A stretch of DNA of 64,000 nucleotides from Streptomyces sp. CB03234 (GTDB taxonomy: Bacteria; Actinomycetota; Actinomycetes; Streptomycetales; Streptomycetaceae): NCBI RefSeq assembly GCF_001905885.1, contig NZ_LIYH01000009.1, forward strand, positions 1-64,000, written 5' to 3'. Below the pieces are notes generated by a model. The model saw only the letters and a program-made list of their open reading frames with translations. It had not been told where the DNA came from and searched no databases. The position numbers were made by a program, and so were the translations under genes. Shown here one piece after another: positions 8,158 to 16,757 of the stretch (position 1 is the stretch's first letter; each line of letters begins with the position of its first letter).

Positions 8158-9711
8158 ATGACGCAACTGCCCGGCAGCTATGAGTCGTACTGGATGACGT
8201 CCGCGGCAGGCACAGAGCAGCCCGCGCTGTCGGACAGTCTCGAAGTCGACGTTGCTGTGGTCGGCGGTGGCATCGCGGGCATCTGCGCCGCGTGGGAACT
8301 GGCCCGCGCCGGGCGCAGCGTCGCCCTCCTCGAAGCCGACCGCATCGCCGCAGGCGTGACGGGTTACACCACCGCGAAGCTGTCCTCGCAGCACGGGCTC
8401 ATCTACGCGCGCCTGAACAAGTCGCTCGGGGCGGAGAGTGCGCGGCTGTACGCGCGGTCGCAGCAGGAGGCGGTCGAGCGCGTTACCGAGGTATCCGCCG
8501 AGCTGCGGATCGACTGCGAGTTGGAGCGCATTGCCTCGTACGCGTACGCGGAATCCTCCGAGCAGGTCGACCAGATCCGCGCCGAGGCCGACGCCGCGCG
8601 CGACGCAGGTCTTCCGGCGTCGTTCGTCACGGAGACGGGCCTGCCGTACTCCGTCGCGGGCGCCGTTCGCATCGAGGAGCAGGCACAGTTCCACCCGCGC
8701 AAGTACCTGCTCGCGCTCGTCGCCGACCTGCTCGGTCGCGGCGGACACATCTACGAACGCACACGCGTCGTCTCCCTCCACGAGGGCGAACCGTGCCGGC
8801 TCACCACCGAAGCCGGGGCGACGGTCACCGCCCGCGACGTCGTCGTCGCCACGCACTACCCGGTGTTCGACCGCGCGATGCTCTTCTCCCGCCTCGAACC
8901 CAGTCGCGAGCTCGTCATCGCGGCACCGATCCCCGCCGACCGCGACCCACAGGGCATCTACATCACGCAGGAGCAGAACACCCGGTCGGTACGGACCGCG
9001 CCATACGGCCCAGGGCAGCGGCTGCTCATCGTTACCGGGGAGAAGTTCAAGCCGGGCATCGGCGACGTGAGCCAGCGGTACGAGAAGCTCGCCGCCTGGA
9101 CGCGCGACCGCTTCCCCGGCGCCACGATCACCCACCGGTGGGCAGCCCAGGACAACACCACGACCGACCGCGTGCCGTATGTCGGGCACTTCCACCCGGG
9201 TGCCAAGCATGTCTACGTCGCGACCGGCTACGGCGCATGGGGCATGAGCAACGGCGTCATGTCCGGCCGCCTCATCAGCGCCCACATCACCGGCGAGAAA
9301 CTACCGTGGAGCGGGCTGTACGACCCGCGGCGCCTGCATCCCCTGCGCGAGGCCCCCTCCGTCCTCAAGCTGCAAGCCTCGGTCGTCAAGCACTTCGTCG
9401 GTGACCGGCTCCCCGCCTCGCACGCCGACAGCGTCGAGGACATCGCCCCCGGAACGGGCGCCGTCGTGCGCGTCGACGGACGCCGCTGCGCGGTCTACCG
9501 CGACGAGGACGGTGCTGTCCACGCGGTGTCCGCACGGTGCACCCACCTCGGCTGCATCGTCCACTTCAATGATGCCGAGCGTAACTGGGAATGCCCGTGC
9601 CACGGCTCCCGGTTCGCCACCGACGGTACGGTCGTCCAAGGCCCCGCCAACCGGCCACTCGAGCCGCACCCGTTCGGCACCGGCACGGAGCACGACGACG
9701 GCTCCGTATGA
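8158..9711 (+). CDS. FAD-dependent oxidoreductase with C-terminal Rieske domain
   Basis: This 517-residue protein is a DAO-type flavoprotein fused to a Rieske [2Fe-2S] domain. The dinucleotide site VAVVGGGIAGICAAWELARA lies near residue 32, and a second FAD contact (VATGYGAWGMSNG) near 360. The Rieske ligands CTHLGC and CPCHGS lie near residues 461 and 480. The electron donor and substrate are unknown; the fusion suggests electrons pass from the cluster to the flavin, or the reverse. ATG 8158 is chosen over an upstream in-frame start because homology starts at once (YWM...DVAVVGGG) and GAAGGAAG precedes it. It stands alone between small membrane genes and the sortase pair. Confidence 0.92.
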   Translation: MTQLPGSYESYWMTSAAGTEQPALSDSLEVDVAVVGGGIAGICAAWELARAGRSVALLEADRIAAGVTGYTTAKLSSQHGLIYARLNKSLGAESARLYARSQQEAVERVTEVSAELRIDCELERIASYAYAESSEQVDQIRAEADAARDAGLPASFVTETGLPYSVAGAVRIEEQAQFHPRKYLLALVADLLGRGGHIYERTRVVSLHEGEPCRLTTEAGATVTARDVVVATHYPVFDRAMLFSRLEPSRELVIAAPIPADRDPQGIYITQEQNTRSVRTAPYGPGQRLLIVTGEKFKPGIGDVSQRYEKLAAWTRDRFPGATITHRWAAQDNTTTDRVPYVGHFHPGAKHVYVATGYGAWGMSNGVMSGRLISAHITGEKLPWSGLYDPRRLHPLREAPSVLKLQASVVKHFVGDRLPASHADSVEDIAPGTGAVVRVDGRRCAVYRDEDGAVHAVSARCTHLGCIVHFNDAERNWECPCHGSRFATDGTVVQGPANRPLEPHPFGTGTEHDDGSV

Positions 9712-9900
9712 AGGCCGTCGAACGCACACCATGAGGGGCCGGCGGAGTACCGGCTGCCCGGGTGAACGCCACGCACATTCTGTGATGTACAGGTACCTCA
9801 GTGGCACGGATGGGCACTGGGGCGCTGCTTCATGCGTCCCGTTCCGATCACCGGCTGGCGTCGAAGGCGGTGCCAGATCGGGTTGAAGGGAGCACTACCC

Positions 9901-10581
9901 ATGCGCAGACGACTGGTACCTGTCGCCGTGATGGTGGTGGCGCTGTCCGGCATATCCGCGCCGCACGCGTTCGCCGCCGAGGTGAGCGCCCAGGACGAGA
10001 TGTTCATGATGAAGGCCCACCAGGGCAATCTCGCGGAGATCGCGGCCGGCCACGATGCCCGGAAGAACGCGACCACCAGCTGTGTGAAGCATGTCGGCGC
10101 CGTGCTGGTGCGCGACCACTCCAAGCTTGACGCGGACCTGAAGGCGCTCGCCAGCAAGCTGCACGTGACGCTGCCGGCCTCCCCGTCCCAGGAGCAGAAG
10201 CAGGAACTGGCGGCTGTCCAGGCGAAGGCCGGCAGCCCGGCGTACGACGCGGCATGGCTCACGACCCAGGACGCCGCTCACCGAAAGACCCTGGCCCTGA
10301 TCGACGAGGAACTCAAGGCCGGGAAGAACGCCGAAGTGAAGGCCGCTGCCCGCTCGGCACGCCCGGTGGTGGAGATGCACCTGGACATGGTCCGCGGCGG
10401 CAACTGCCATGAAGGCAAGGACGTCGGCAAGGTTCATGCCGGTAGCGGCGGCCATCTGGCCGCCTCGGGAAGCTCTCTTGCCACCGCCGGTGTGGTCAGC
10501 ATGGCGGGCGGCGGGCTCCTCGCCGCCTTCGGTACTGCCTGGCTCCTGCGCTCTCGGCGCCGCTCCGCTGGGCGAAGCTAG
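9901..10581 (+). CDS. Secreted DUF4142 protein with a C-terminal sorting-like tail
   Basis: The 226-residue precursor has a signal peptide (residues 1-24, cleaved near AFA-AE), then a four-helix DUF4142 domain (EMFMMKAHQGNLAEIAAGHD through PVVEMHLDMVRGG). The C-terminus has LAASG, a hydrophobic span (VVSMAGGGLLAAFGTAWLL) and a basic end (RSRRRSAGRS). That tail is the layout of a cell-wall sorting signal, with LAASG as a variant of the actinobacterial LAxTG motif. A sortase gene begins three bases after its stop, so this is very likely its dedicated substrate. AAGGGAG lies before the ATG. The domain's biochemical role is unknown. Confidence 0.88.
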   Translation: MRRRLVPVAVMVVALSGISAPHAFAAEVSAQDEMFMMKAHQGNLAEIAAGHDARKNATTSCVKHVGAVLVRDHSKLDADLKALASKLHVTLPASPSQEQKQELAAVQAKAGSPAYDAAWLTTQDAAHRKTLALIDEELKAGKNAEVKAAARSARPVVEMHLDMVRGGNCHEGKDVGKVHAGSGGHLAASGSSLATAGVVSMAGGGLLAAFGTAWLLRSRRRSAGRS

Positions 10582-10584
10582 ACC

Positions 10585-11244
10585 ATGGCACGCCACCGGC
10601 TGGCCGCCGCAATCATGACCGCGTGCGGGCTGAGCGCGGCGGCCGCCGGATGGCTGCTCCCGACCGCATCACAACCCCGCCCCGTGAATGCGGGCTTCCT
10701 GCCCCCCGACACCCATCGCCCAGCCGCCGATACCGGCGCGGACGCGTCGCCACCCACGCACATTCGCGGACCCAAGGACTTCGAGGCCGCCGTCGTCCCG
10801 GTCGCCGCCACAGGTAACGGCGCTCTGGCCCTGCCGGAGGATCCCCGAACGGGGGGATGGTGGCCGCTCGGGGCCACTGTCGGCTCCCGGCGCGGAACGG
10901 TCCTGATCGCCGGACACGTCGATACCCGCAGACACGGATTCGGCCCCTTTGCCGCACTGCACGACATGCCCTTGGGCGCCCGCATCGAGGTAGTCGGAGC
11001 AGACGACCACATCCGCGCCTACCGGATCACCGCGCGCCGAACCTACCCGCAGGAAAAGCTGCCCACGGATCTGTTCACCCGCAGCGGCACGCACCGGTTG
11101 GCCCTCATCACCTGCACTGGGCCCTACGACCGCACAACCAGCCGGTATCAGCAAAACCTCGTCCTGTATGGCACGCCCATCGCACCCGACGGTCGTGTAG
11201 CCCACCGCGAGACGGGCACTCGTGGCCCCGAGCAACCAAGGTAG
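10585..11244 (+). CDS. Class F-type sortase
   Basis: This 219-residue extracytoplasmic transpeptidase has an N-terminal anchor (residues 5-28). The sortase fold has the catalytic His in IAGHVDT (near 111), Cys in LITCTG (near 177) and Arg in TSRYQQN (near 187). The short domain and missing C-terminal membrane helix fit class F. Sortases cut a sorting motif of a secreted protein and join it to the cell wall. It is adjacent to a DUF4142 protein with a sorting-like tail and almost certainly serves it. The ATG follows the previous stop by three bases, so the pair is one transcript. Confidence 0.9.
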   Translation: MARHRLAAAIMTACGLSAAAAGWLLPTASQPRPVNAGFLPPDTHRPAADTGADASPPTHIRGPKDFEAAVVPVAATGNGALALPEDPRTGGWWPLGATVGSRRGTVLIAGHVDTRRHGFGPFAALHDMPLGARIEVVGADDHIRAYRITARRTYPQEKLPTDLFTRSGTHRLALITCTGPYDRTTSRYQQNLVLYGTPIAPDGRVAHRETGTRGPEQPR

Positions 11245-11295
11245 CCAAGGCCGTAAGGCGGACACCGAGCAGACGAACGTAAGGAGAGCCCGAAC

Positions 11296-11859
11296 ATGGG
11301 CCAGGGAGACAACGTCATCCAGGAACTGACAGCGGACCACCGTGAAGTCGATGCGATGTTCACGCAGATCGAAACCCACGCCGCAGCCGACCCCAAGCGC
11401 CGCGAACTCGCGGACCAGCTGACCATGGAGCTGATCCGGCACGCGGTCGCCGAAGAAGAGCACCTGTACCCGGCAGTCCGCCGGCACGTCGACGGCGGGG
11501 ACGACCTCGCCGACAAGGAGATCGCCGACCACAGCGAAGTCGAGCGGCTGCTGAAAGAGCTTGAAGGCTGCCAGCCCGGCGACGCGCAGTTCGACACCCT
11601 CATCACACAGCTCAAATCGTTGGTCACCGAGCACGTCAGGGACGAAGAAGACCGCCTGTTCCGGCTGCTGACCGACGCGTGCCCCGCCGACATGCTCAAT
11701 GAACTGGGCGAGAAGGTACGCCGGGCCAAAGAGACCGCGCCCACACGGCCTCACCCCTCCGCCCCGGACAAGCCGCCGCTCAACAAGCTCCTCGCCCCGG
11801 GGGCCGGCATGGTCGACCGGCTCCGGGACAGGCTCACAGGCCGCGGCAAGCAGGACTGA
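11296..11859 (+). CDS. Hemerythrin HHE domain protein
   Basis: The 187-residue cytoplasmic protein has the four-helix hemerythrin domain in residues 1-135. Its likely di-iron ligands are in LTADHREVD, HAVAEEEHLYPAVRRH, ADHSEVERLL and VTEHVRDEEDRLF. A Pro-rich linker (PTRPHPSAPDKPPLNK) and a short tail follow. Such proteins bind oxygen or nitric oxide or sense iron; the exact role here is open. AAGGAGAG precedes the ATG. It follows the sortase by 51 bases on the same strand. Confidence 0.9.
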   Translation: MGQGDNVIQELTADHREVDAMFTQIETHAAADPKRRELADQLTMELIRHAVAEEEHLYPAVRRHVDGGDDLADKEIADHSEVERLLKELEGCQPGDAQFDTLITQLKSLVTEHVRDEEDRLFRLLTDACPADMLNELGEKVRRAKETAPTRPHPSAPDKPPLNKLLAPGAGMVDRLRDRLTGRGKQD

Positions 11860-11877
11860 GCCGTAGCGACGCTCGCA

Positions 11878-11926
11878 AAGGGCCCTGGCCGTTACGGGGG
11901 GCGGGGCCCCTGCTGACCGGGCCCTT
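11878..11926. terminator. Possible terminator after the hemerythrin gene
   Basis: AAGGGCCC (11878-11885) and GGGCCCTT (11919-11926) can pair around a GC-rich 33-base loop that holds a further GGGGCCCC. It lies 20 bases after the hemerythrin stop. The stem is short and the loop long, so the call is tentative. Confidence 0.4.
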
Positions 11927-12069
11927 CGACGTCCCGCTTGCCGGTGACGATTCGTGTATCAAGTCGTCGTCGGCACGTTGACGGCTACGAAGCACAGCGT
12001 GCCGATACTCCCGTCATGCAGGCGTGGCCCCGCCCTTTCGCTCCACGCATGTCAGGGAAGCGTCACCGT

Positions 12070-12613
12070 CGCGCTGGTCGACACCTGGGACCAGATCGTC
12101 GCCTCGCTGCGCCGGGCGGTACTGCAGCTCGCGGATCAGTTCGGCGCGGCCGGCACCACACTGGAGGATCTCGCCGACGACGCCTTGGACTTGCTTGGGA
12201 GAGTTCGGCGGGACGGCGGCTTCGGGGCTTGTCATGGGGGTGAGCATCTTCGCCCAGGCTGTCGGCATGGCGGTGCTGGCGCTGCTGCTGGTCTTCTTTT
12301 TCCTACGCGACTCCGACCGGGCTGCCGGCTCCTTTGTCTCAGGGGTTGTGGCCGTGCTGGTGGCGCTTGCCGACGGGGGACCCGTCATCGCGCTGTGGGC
12401 GCTCGGTGTCGGGCCCGCGGTGCAGGTGCTGGAGGGCAACGTCTTCCAGCCAATGGCCAGCCGCACTGTGCGTATTCACCCCGGCTGATCCTGGTGGCGC
12501 TCACCGCGGGCGCGTCCGTGGCGGGAATCGTCGGAGCGCTCCTCGCAGTGCCGGTCACGGCTGCTGCCTTCGGAATCGTCCACGAATTGCGTACACGCCA
12601 GGCGTCGCCCTGA
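12070..12613 (+). pseudogene. Decayed AI-2E family transporter
   Basis: Pieces of a PF01594-type (AI-2E/PerM) exporter lie in alternating frames. They include WDQIVASLRRAVLQLADQFG (about 12088-12147), GLVMGVSIFAQAVGMAVLAL and VFFFLRDSDRAAG (12225-12330), VVAVLVALADGGPVIALWAL with VQVLEGNVFQPMASRTVR (12346-12475), and ILVALTAGASVAGIVGALLA up to the stop at 12613. The N-terminal half is missing, the loop after LRDSDRAAG is shortened and at least two frameshifts are needed, so no full protein can be made. Confidence 0.75.
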
Positions 12614-13192
12614 GTCCCGCTCACAGTGCGCACCATCGAGCCCTAGCGGACCAGCAAAAGGCCCAGAGCAAGCCAACGGCAATTCAGTGGCCTTTGTCGG
12701 CATGTTGCTCCGCAGGTGAGTCGCGATCGAGCCGCCGGTGTCTCATAAGCCAAGTGCCAGCCCGCCGCACACACCTGGTCTTACTGGTGCGGGGGGTATC
12801 CGCTACCTGCTTCAGGGGAGGTTGACGTCGATGGTGCGGCACATGGCGACGCTGGCCCGGGTCGGGACGTGCAGGCTGTGGCGGGCGCTGGAGGTGGACC
12901 GCGACGCGTACGTAGGGTGCGTGCTGGAGCACCTGTACCGCCGCTGAACCGCCGGGACGTGCTCGCCCCCCTCGAACCACTGGGCTGACCACGGGCCAAG
13001 CTGCGGGGCGCCGTCGGCAGCGGCTTCGAGTAGAGGACGTACGCACAGCGGCGCACCCGCCTGGCCATGCGTCCGCCGCACGCCCGCCCGACCGGGCCAA
13101 TCAACGGCCACACGGTTTGAGGCACGACGGCCGGTGTTACCGGTACAGGGCCGGGCATCTGCCTGGCTGACGCCACATCTCTGGAGGAATCG
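12614..13192. other. Stretch without a recognisable gene
   Basis: About 580 bases between the dead AI-2E transporter and the copper-storage protein. Short frames on both strands (for example MVRHMATLARVGTCRLWRAL at 12831) resemble nothing I know and have no good ribosome site. The promoter of the copper-storage gene should lie in the last 100 bases, but no operator could be picked. Confidence 0.4.
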
Positions 13193-13603
13193 ATGACCAC
13201 TGCGGTCAAGGACATGCTCGACACCTACCCGGCCGACCTGGGCGGGGTGGACCGAGAGAAGCTCGCCCGCTGTATCGAGGAATGCATCGCATGCGCTCAG
13301 GCGTGTACCGCGTGCGCAGACGCCTGCATGTCGGAGGAGATGGTCAACGAACTGACCAAGTGCATCCGCACGAACGCCGATTGCGCCGACATCTGCAACG
13401 CCACCGCCGCGGTGCTCTCCCGCCACACCGGCTATGACGCCAACGTCACCCGCGCGATCCTCCAGGCGTGCGCGACCGTCTGCAAAGCCTGCGGGGACGA
13501 GTGCGAACGCCATGCCGGCCAGCACGACCATTGCCGCGTGTGCGCCGAAGCCTGCCGTCGCTGCGAACAGGCGTGCAACGACCTGATCTCCTCCCTGGGC
13601 TGA
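13193..13603 (+). CDS. Four-helix-bundle copper-storage protein (Csp family)
   Basis: The 136-residue protein has 18 cysteines spaced along four helices, such as ARCIEECIACAQACTACADA, KCIRTNADCADICNA, ACATVCKACGDECERH and CRVCAEACRRCEQACNDL. This is the Csp/DUF326 pattern, in which cysteines line the core of the bundle and bind many Cu(I) ions. There is no signal peptide, so it is a cytosolic form like Csp3. It probably buffers excess copper. CTGGAGGAA precedes the ATG. No copper exporter or CsoR gene is next to it. Confidence 0.93.
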   Translation: MTTAVKDMLDTYPADLGGVDREKLARCIEECIACAQACTACADACMSEEMVNELTKCIRTNADCADICNATAAVLSRHTGYDANVTRAILQACATVCKACGDECERHAGQHDHCRVCAEACRRCEQACNDLISSLG

Positions 13604-13669
13604 CCACTCCCGGCGGCGCCCACTCCGGGGGCATGAGGGCCGAGCCGTAAGCCCATGATTGCCCAGACG

Positions 13670-14265
13670 CGCACGCCCCGCGACGCATTCGCTGCTGGTC
13701 GGCAATGAGCGGTTCGCCTCTGGTTCCCCCGAGCACCCCAATCAGGATGCTGCGCGCCGCTGAGGCTGCGCCGGCCCAGAGCCCGTTCGCCGTGATGTTC
13801 GGCCGCTCCAACTCCCGCTTGGCGGCCGAAATCATCTTCGACCGTGGGCTGGGCGACTGTTCGTAGTCCGCACCGCCGGCCACGTGTCGGAGGTACTGGG
13901 GAGCATCGAGTACGCGGTGAGCGTGCTCGGCAGCCTGGTGGTGCTGCTCGGCCACGACGCGTGCCGGCGCGGTCGCAGCCACGCGCGCCGCCGTGGAGGA
14001 CGGCACCACGGCCGGCGGCTACGTGAGAGACGTGATCGAGAGGGTGACCCCGAGGGTGCTCGCCGCACGCGCTGCCGGGTACGCTGAGGACGCCGACTTC
14101 ATCACCGAGCACATCCGGCACACCGTCGACCTGCTCCTGGACCGCTCCCGGCTTCTGGCCGACGCCGCCGACACCGGCAAGGTCGCGCTCGTGGGGCTGT
14201 CCGACGGCACCGCACACCTGGTCACCGCCCGCAGCATCGACGTATGCCCGCATCTCCTGACGCGG
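13670..14265 (+). pseudogene. Decayed beta-carbonic anhydrase
   Basis: Fragments of a beta-class carbonic anhydrase (CO2 hydration, Zn enzyme) lie in different frames. They include LVGNERFASGSPEHPNQDAA (13697-13760), PFAVMFGRSNSRLAAEIIFD (13783-13842), GSIEYAVSVLGSLVVLLGHD (13902-13961; the expected Zn-ligand region) and VRDVIERVTPRVLAARAAGY onward (14023-14220). A stop after DAARR, the frame changes, and loss of the zinc-ligand Cys after GHD make it nonfunctional. The gene tail near 14230 runs into unrelated sequence. Confidence 0.78.
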
Positions 14266-14745
14266 TTCAGTCGCTGGACAGCGGCTCGCGCCGGCCGGGC
14301 GGCGCGTGCTCGGCGTATGCGCTGCCGTACGGCTAGGCCAAGCCGGTTCATGACCCGGCGGGCTCGGCGCGCATCGTCCGAGTCCAGGACCTCCAGCGCC
14401 GTCGACGTCGCCTCGACCGGGTGAGGAAAGTCCGCGGCCGCGGCGGCTCGGTACGCGGCATCGCGGCGCACTGCACGCTCGTCGACCGATACGTCGTCGG
14501 GTGAAGTGAAGGGGGCGGCACGGTGACGCAGCCGCGCATGGCACGCCAACCAATGGACCGAGCCCTCCTCACCACATCGTCCGGCCCACACGGACACCGA
14601 AACGGTGGACGCGGGCGCGAACTGGCGACCGGCGGCGGTCGTTCGCGTAGGACCGCGTCATGCCTGCGATACGTCGCCATGTTCCCGCGCAACCCGTATG
14701 ACACGCCGGGTGATCGTCACGGTCGGGCCAGGTGCGCGGGGCTGT
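14266..14745. other. Stretch without a recognisable gene
   Basis: About 480 bases between the dead carbonic anhydrase and the small membrane peptide gene. A minus-strand frame (14019-14597) has a plausible acidic segment (SPDDVSVDERAVRRDAAYRA, then STALEVLDSDDARRARR), but it overlaps the carbonic anhydrase remnant and I recognise no family. Possibly another gene fragment. Confidence 0.35.
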
Positions 14746-14844
14746 CTAGTCTCGCGGTGGCCGGCGGATGATGAACCAGAGCAACAACGCAATCATGGCG
14801 ATGAGTTCAAGCCAGGCGAAGAAGACGGGGAGGCCAGTGGTCAC
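14746..14844 (-). CDS. 32-residue single-span membrane peptide
   Basis: GTG at 14844 overlaps the stop of the upstream PRC-barrel gene as GTGA, the classic sign of translational coupling. The product, TTGLPVFFAWLELIAMIALL followed by LWFIIRRPPRD, is one membrane helix with a basic end. It is too short for most gene callers. As the last gene of the Nramp operon it may be a small accessory subunit. Function unknown; the claim rests on the coupling and composition. Confidence 0.6.
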   Translation of the reverse strand: MTTGLPVFFAWLELIAMIALLLWFIIRRPPRD

Positions 14845-15155
14845 GGCTGCCTCCGAGGTTGCTGGGAGGCATGAACGGTGATGCGGCCTTTGTCGTACGA
14901 GATGACGCGTGACCATTCGATGACTTGGCGGCGGCGGGCGATCCAGCTCGCCACCTTGGCGAGCAGAAAGGGTCCGCGTACTTCGTCGGTGGCGTAGCCA
15001 AGGCGGTGCGTCAGTCCGGTGGCTCCTACGATGATCGCCTGCAGCTGCCAGTGGTCGGCCCCGGAAGTGCGGACGACCCGGAGGTCGTGCACCGTCCCCA
15101 AGCGCTGTCCGCTTTCGTCGAGGACATCAGCATTGAGCAGCTCACTCGCCTTCAC
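14841..15155 (-). CDS. PRC-barrel domain protein
   Basis: The 104-residue protein has a PRC-barrel fold (ASELLNADVLDESGQRLGTV, then DLRVV...LQAIIVG), a small beta-barrel used in RNA maturation and photosynthetic proteins and in many uncharacterised bacterial proteins. A basic segment (WIARRRQVIEW) follows. GTG start; it overlaps the upstream gene end by 14 bases and the downstream peptide gene by four. Fourth gene of the operon. Its partner is not known. Confidence 0.82.
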   Translation of the reverse strand: MKASELLNADVLDESGQRLGTVHDLRVVRTSGADHWQLQAIIVGATGLTHRLGYATDEVRGPFLLAKVASWIARRRQVIEWSRVISYDKGRITVHASQQPRRQP

Positions 15156-15531
15156 GATGCGCCCCGGGGATCCTTCCGACGAAACGGCGGCTCAGCAGCC
15201 GCTCCGCACGTCCCAGGCCGGGAAGCTCCTGGGCGCCGACGTCGATCTTCAGAGCGGGTCCGTACTCGCGTACGCGTGCGATGGGCACTTCCACAGGTGT
15301 GGCGCCGCCGGCGAGTCGGCCGGCGACGGCCGTCCACCAGCGCCCCAGGCGGCCTCCAAGGCGTTGTCCGAAGGCTCGCTGGCCGATCTGCAAGGCCGCA
15401 AGTACGGGCGGAGAGCCGTCCTCCGGCTCGTCGAAGCGCAGATCGTCGACCTTGCCGATCAGTGTGTCGCCGCTGTCGAGGACTTGCCGGTCGAGGATGT
15501 CCAGACCGATGTCGAGGCTGTCCATGGTCAT
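15142..15531 (-). CDS. Second PRC-barrel-like protein
   Basis: This 129-residue protein begins TMDSLDIGLDILDRQVLDSG with DTLIGKVDDLRF, a PRC-barrel-like start. It has a segment LGGRLGRWWTAVAGRL and a C-terminal VEVPIARVREYGPALKIDVG. ATG at 15531 overlaps the transporter stop as ATGA. In the family such proteins often lie next to a transporter, and a regulatory or docking role for it is an inference. A second ATG two codons later is possible. Confidence 0.72.
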   Translation of the reverse strand: MTMDSLDIGLDILDRQVLDSGDTLIGKVDDLRFDEPEDGSPPVLAALQIGQRAFGQRLGGRLGRWWTAVAGRLAGGATPVEVPIARVREYGPALKIDVGAQELPGLGRAERLLSRRFVGRIPGAHREGE

Positions 15532-16757
15532 GCGCCTGCCTTGGTTGCGATCAGGAGGGGCAAGGCCGCGACCGCACCGGCGGTCACGGCGAGGAGGTAG
15601 ATCGTGCCCAGGGTGTTGGCCACGCGACCGTTGACCCGGTCGCCGAGGTAGCGCCGGTCGTTGGCGATGACGAGGATCGGCAGGAACGTCAACGGCAGCA
15701 CCGCGGCGGCGAGGTAGACGGCGTAGATGGTGACCGTGATGGGGTTGACGGTGGTCAGGGCGACCGCCGCCGCGCCGAGGAGTGTGACGAGGAGAAGGGT
15801 GTGGAAGCGCGCCGCCTTGGCCGGCTGGGTCTCCTTGCCCCAGGTCCAGCCGAAGTGGTGTGCGATGGTGTAGCTGGAGGACAGTAGCGTCTCCAGGGTG
15901 GCGCCGAAGACCGAGCCGACGATCCCGATGATGGCCAAGGCGAAGCCAACCTGGCCAAAGGCCATGACCACCGGCAACACCGTCTGACTCAGGTGCTCGA
16001 CCTGAATGCCGGCGGGCTGGAGCACCATGTACGCGACGGCCTGGATCCCGATGGCGAGGATGCCGCCGACCGCATAGCCCATCCAGGCGTTCACCCGGAC
16101 TTCCAGGAGGTTGCGCGGGCGCCAGCGGTGCTCCACCGCCCCGGAGGAGAAGAAGAACACCTCGTACGGATTCATCTGCGCGCCGAGCAGGACGAGGGCG
16201 TAGAAGAAGTAGGTCGCATGCCCCTCGCCGCGCGGCACGACCGGATGGGTGGTGTCGTGCCACATTGCCCCCCAGTCGGGGCCGAACCACCACACGGCGG
16301 CGACGAAGACGAACAGAGCAAGACCCAGCAGGCCATAGAGCCGCTCCATGTAGGCGAACGGCAGCCGCCACACCACCAGCCATGCAAGGAAGGCAACCGG
16401 AGGCACCCACAGGAGGTAGTGGATATCGGCGAGCAGTTCGATCGCCAGGGCGACGCCGCACAGCTCGGCGATCACGGCGAGCGCGTTGACCAGGTAGGAG
16501 GCGATCACGGTGACCAGCCCCATACGTGCACCGGTGCGCTCGCGGATCAGGTCGAAGACGGTGCGGCCGGTGACGACCGCGATCCGGCCGGCCATCTCCG
16601 AGTACAGGGCGATGCCGACGACCGCGACGACGGTCACCCAGGCCAGGCCCAGGCCGAACCGGGCACCGACCAGGGCATCGGTGACCAGGTCACCGATGTC
16701 CATGAACCCGCCCATCGCGGTGAACACGCCGAGCAGCAGCGAGAAGACGCGCTTCAC
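15528..16757 (-). CDS. Nramp-family divalent-metal-type transporter with altered motif
   Basis: The 409-residue, roughly 11-helix membrane protein is related to Nramp (H+-coupled Mn2+/Fe2+ importers). The first helix has GGFMDIGDLVTDALVGARFG where canonical Nramps have the metal-binding DPGN; the Asp is kept, Pro and Asn are not. Helix 6 has LLGAQMNPYEVFFFSSG in the place of the metal-binding Met motif. The substrate may therefore differ from Mn/Fe. GTG start overlaps the upstream gene as GTGA, and the stop overlaps the downstream ATG. Part of a five-gene coupled operon (17269 to 14746). Confidence 0.85.
   Translation of the reverse strand: MKRVFSLLLGVFTAMGGFMDIGDLVTDALVGARFGLGLAWVTVVAVVGIALYSEMAGRIAVVTGRTVFDLIRERTGARMGLVTVIASYLVNALAVIAELCGVALAIELLADIHYLLWVPPVAFLAWLVVWRLPFAYMERLYGLLGLALFVFVAAVWWFGPDWGAMWHDTTHPVVPRGEGHATYFFYALVLLGAQMNPYEVFFFSSGAVEHRWRPRNLLEVRVNAWMGYAVGGILAIGIQAVAYMVLQPAGIQVEHLSQTVLPVVMAFGQVGFALAIIGIVGSVFGATLETLLSSSYTIAHHFGWTWGKETQPAKAARFHTLLLVTLLGAAAVALTTVNPITVTIYAVYLAAAVLPLTFLPILVIANDRRYLGDRVNGRVANTLGTIYLLAVTAGAVAALPLLIATKAGA

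Noticed and set aside
7654..9285. Minus-strand open frame of several hundred codons continuous with the DUF4190 gene
   Set aside because: It is antisense to the FAD-Rieske oxidoreductase, has no ribosome site at its start, and its composition (Gly/Arg/Asp/Val) is that of the mirror frame of a high-GC gene. Only the part from 7653 down is real.
11954..12613. Intact 219-residue protein
   Set aside because: The frame mixes segments of an AI-2E transporter with out-of-frame sequence. Homology jumps between frames, so it is a remnant.
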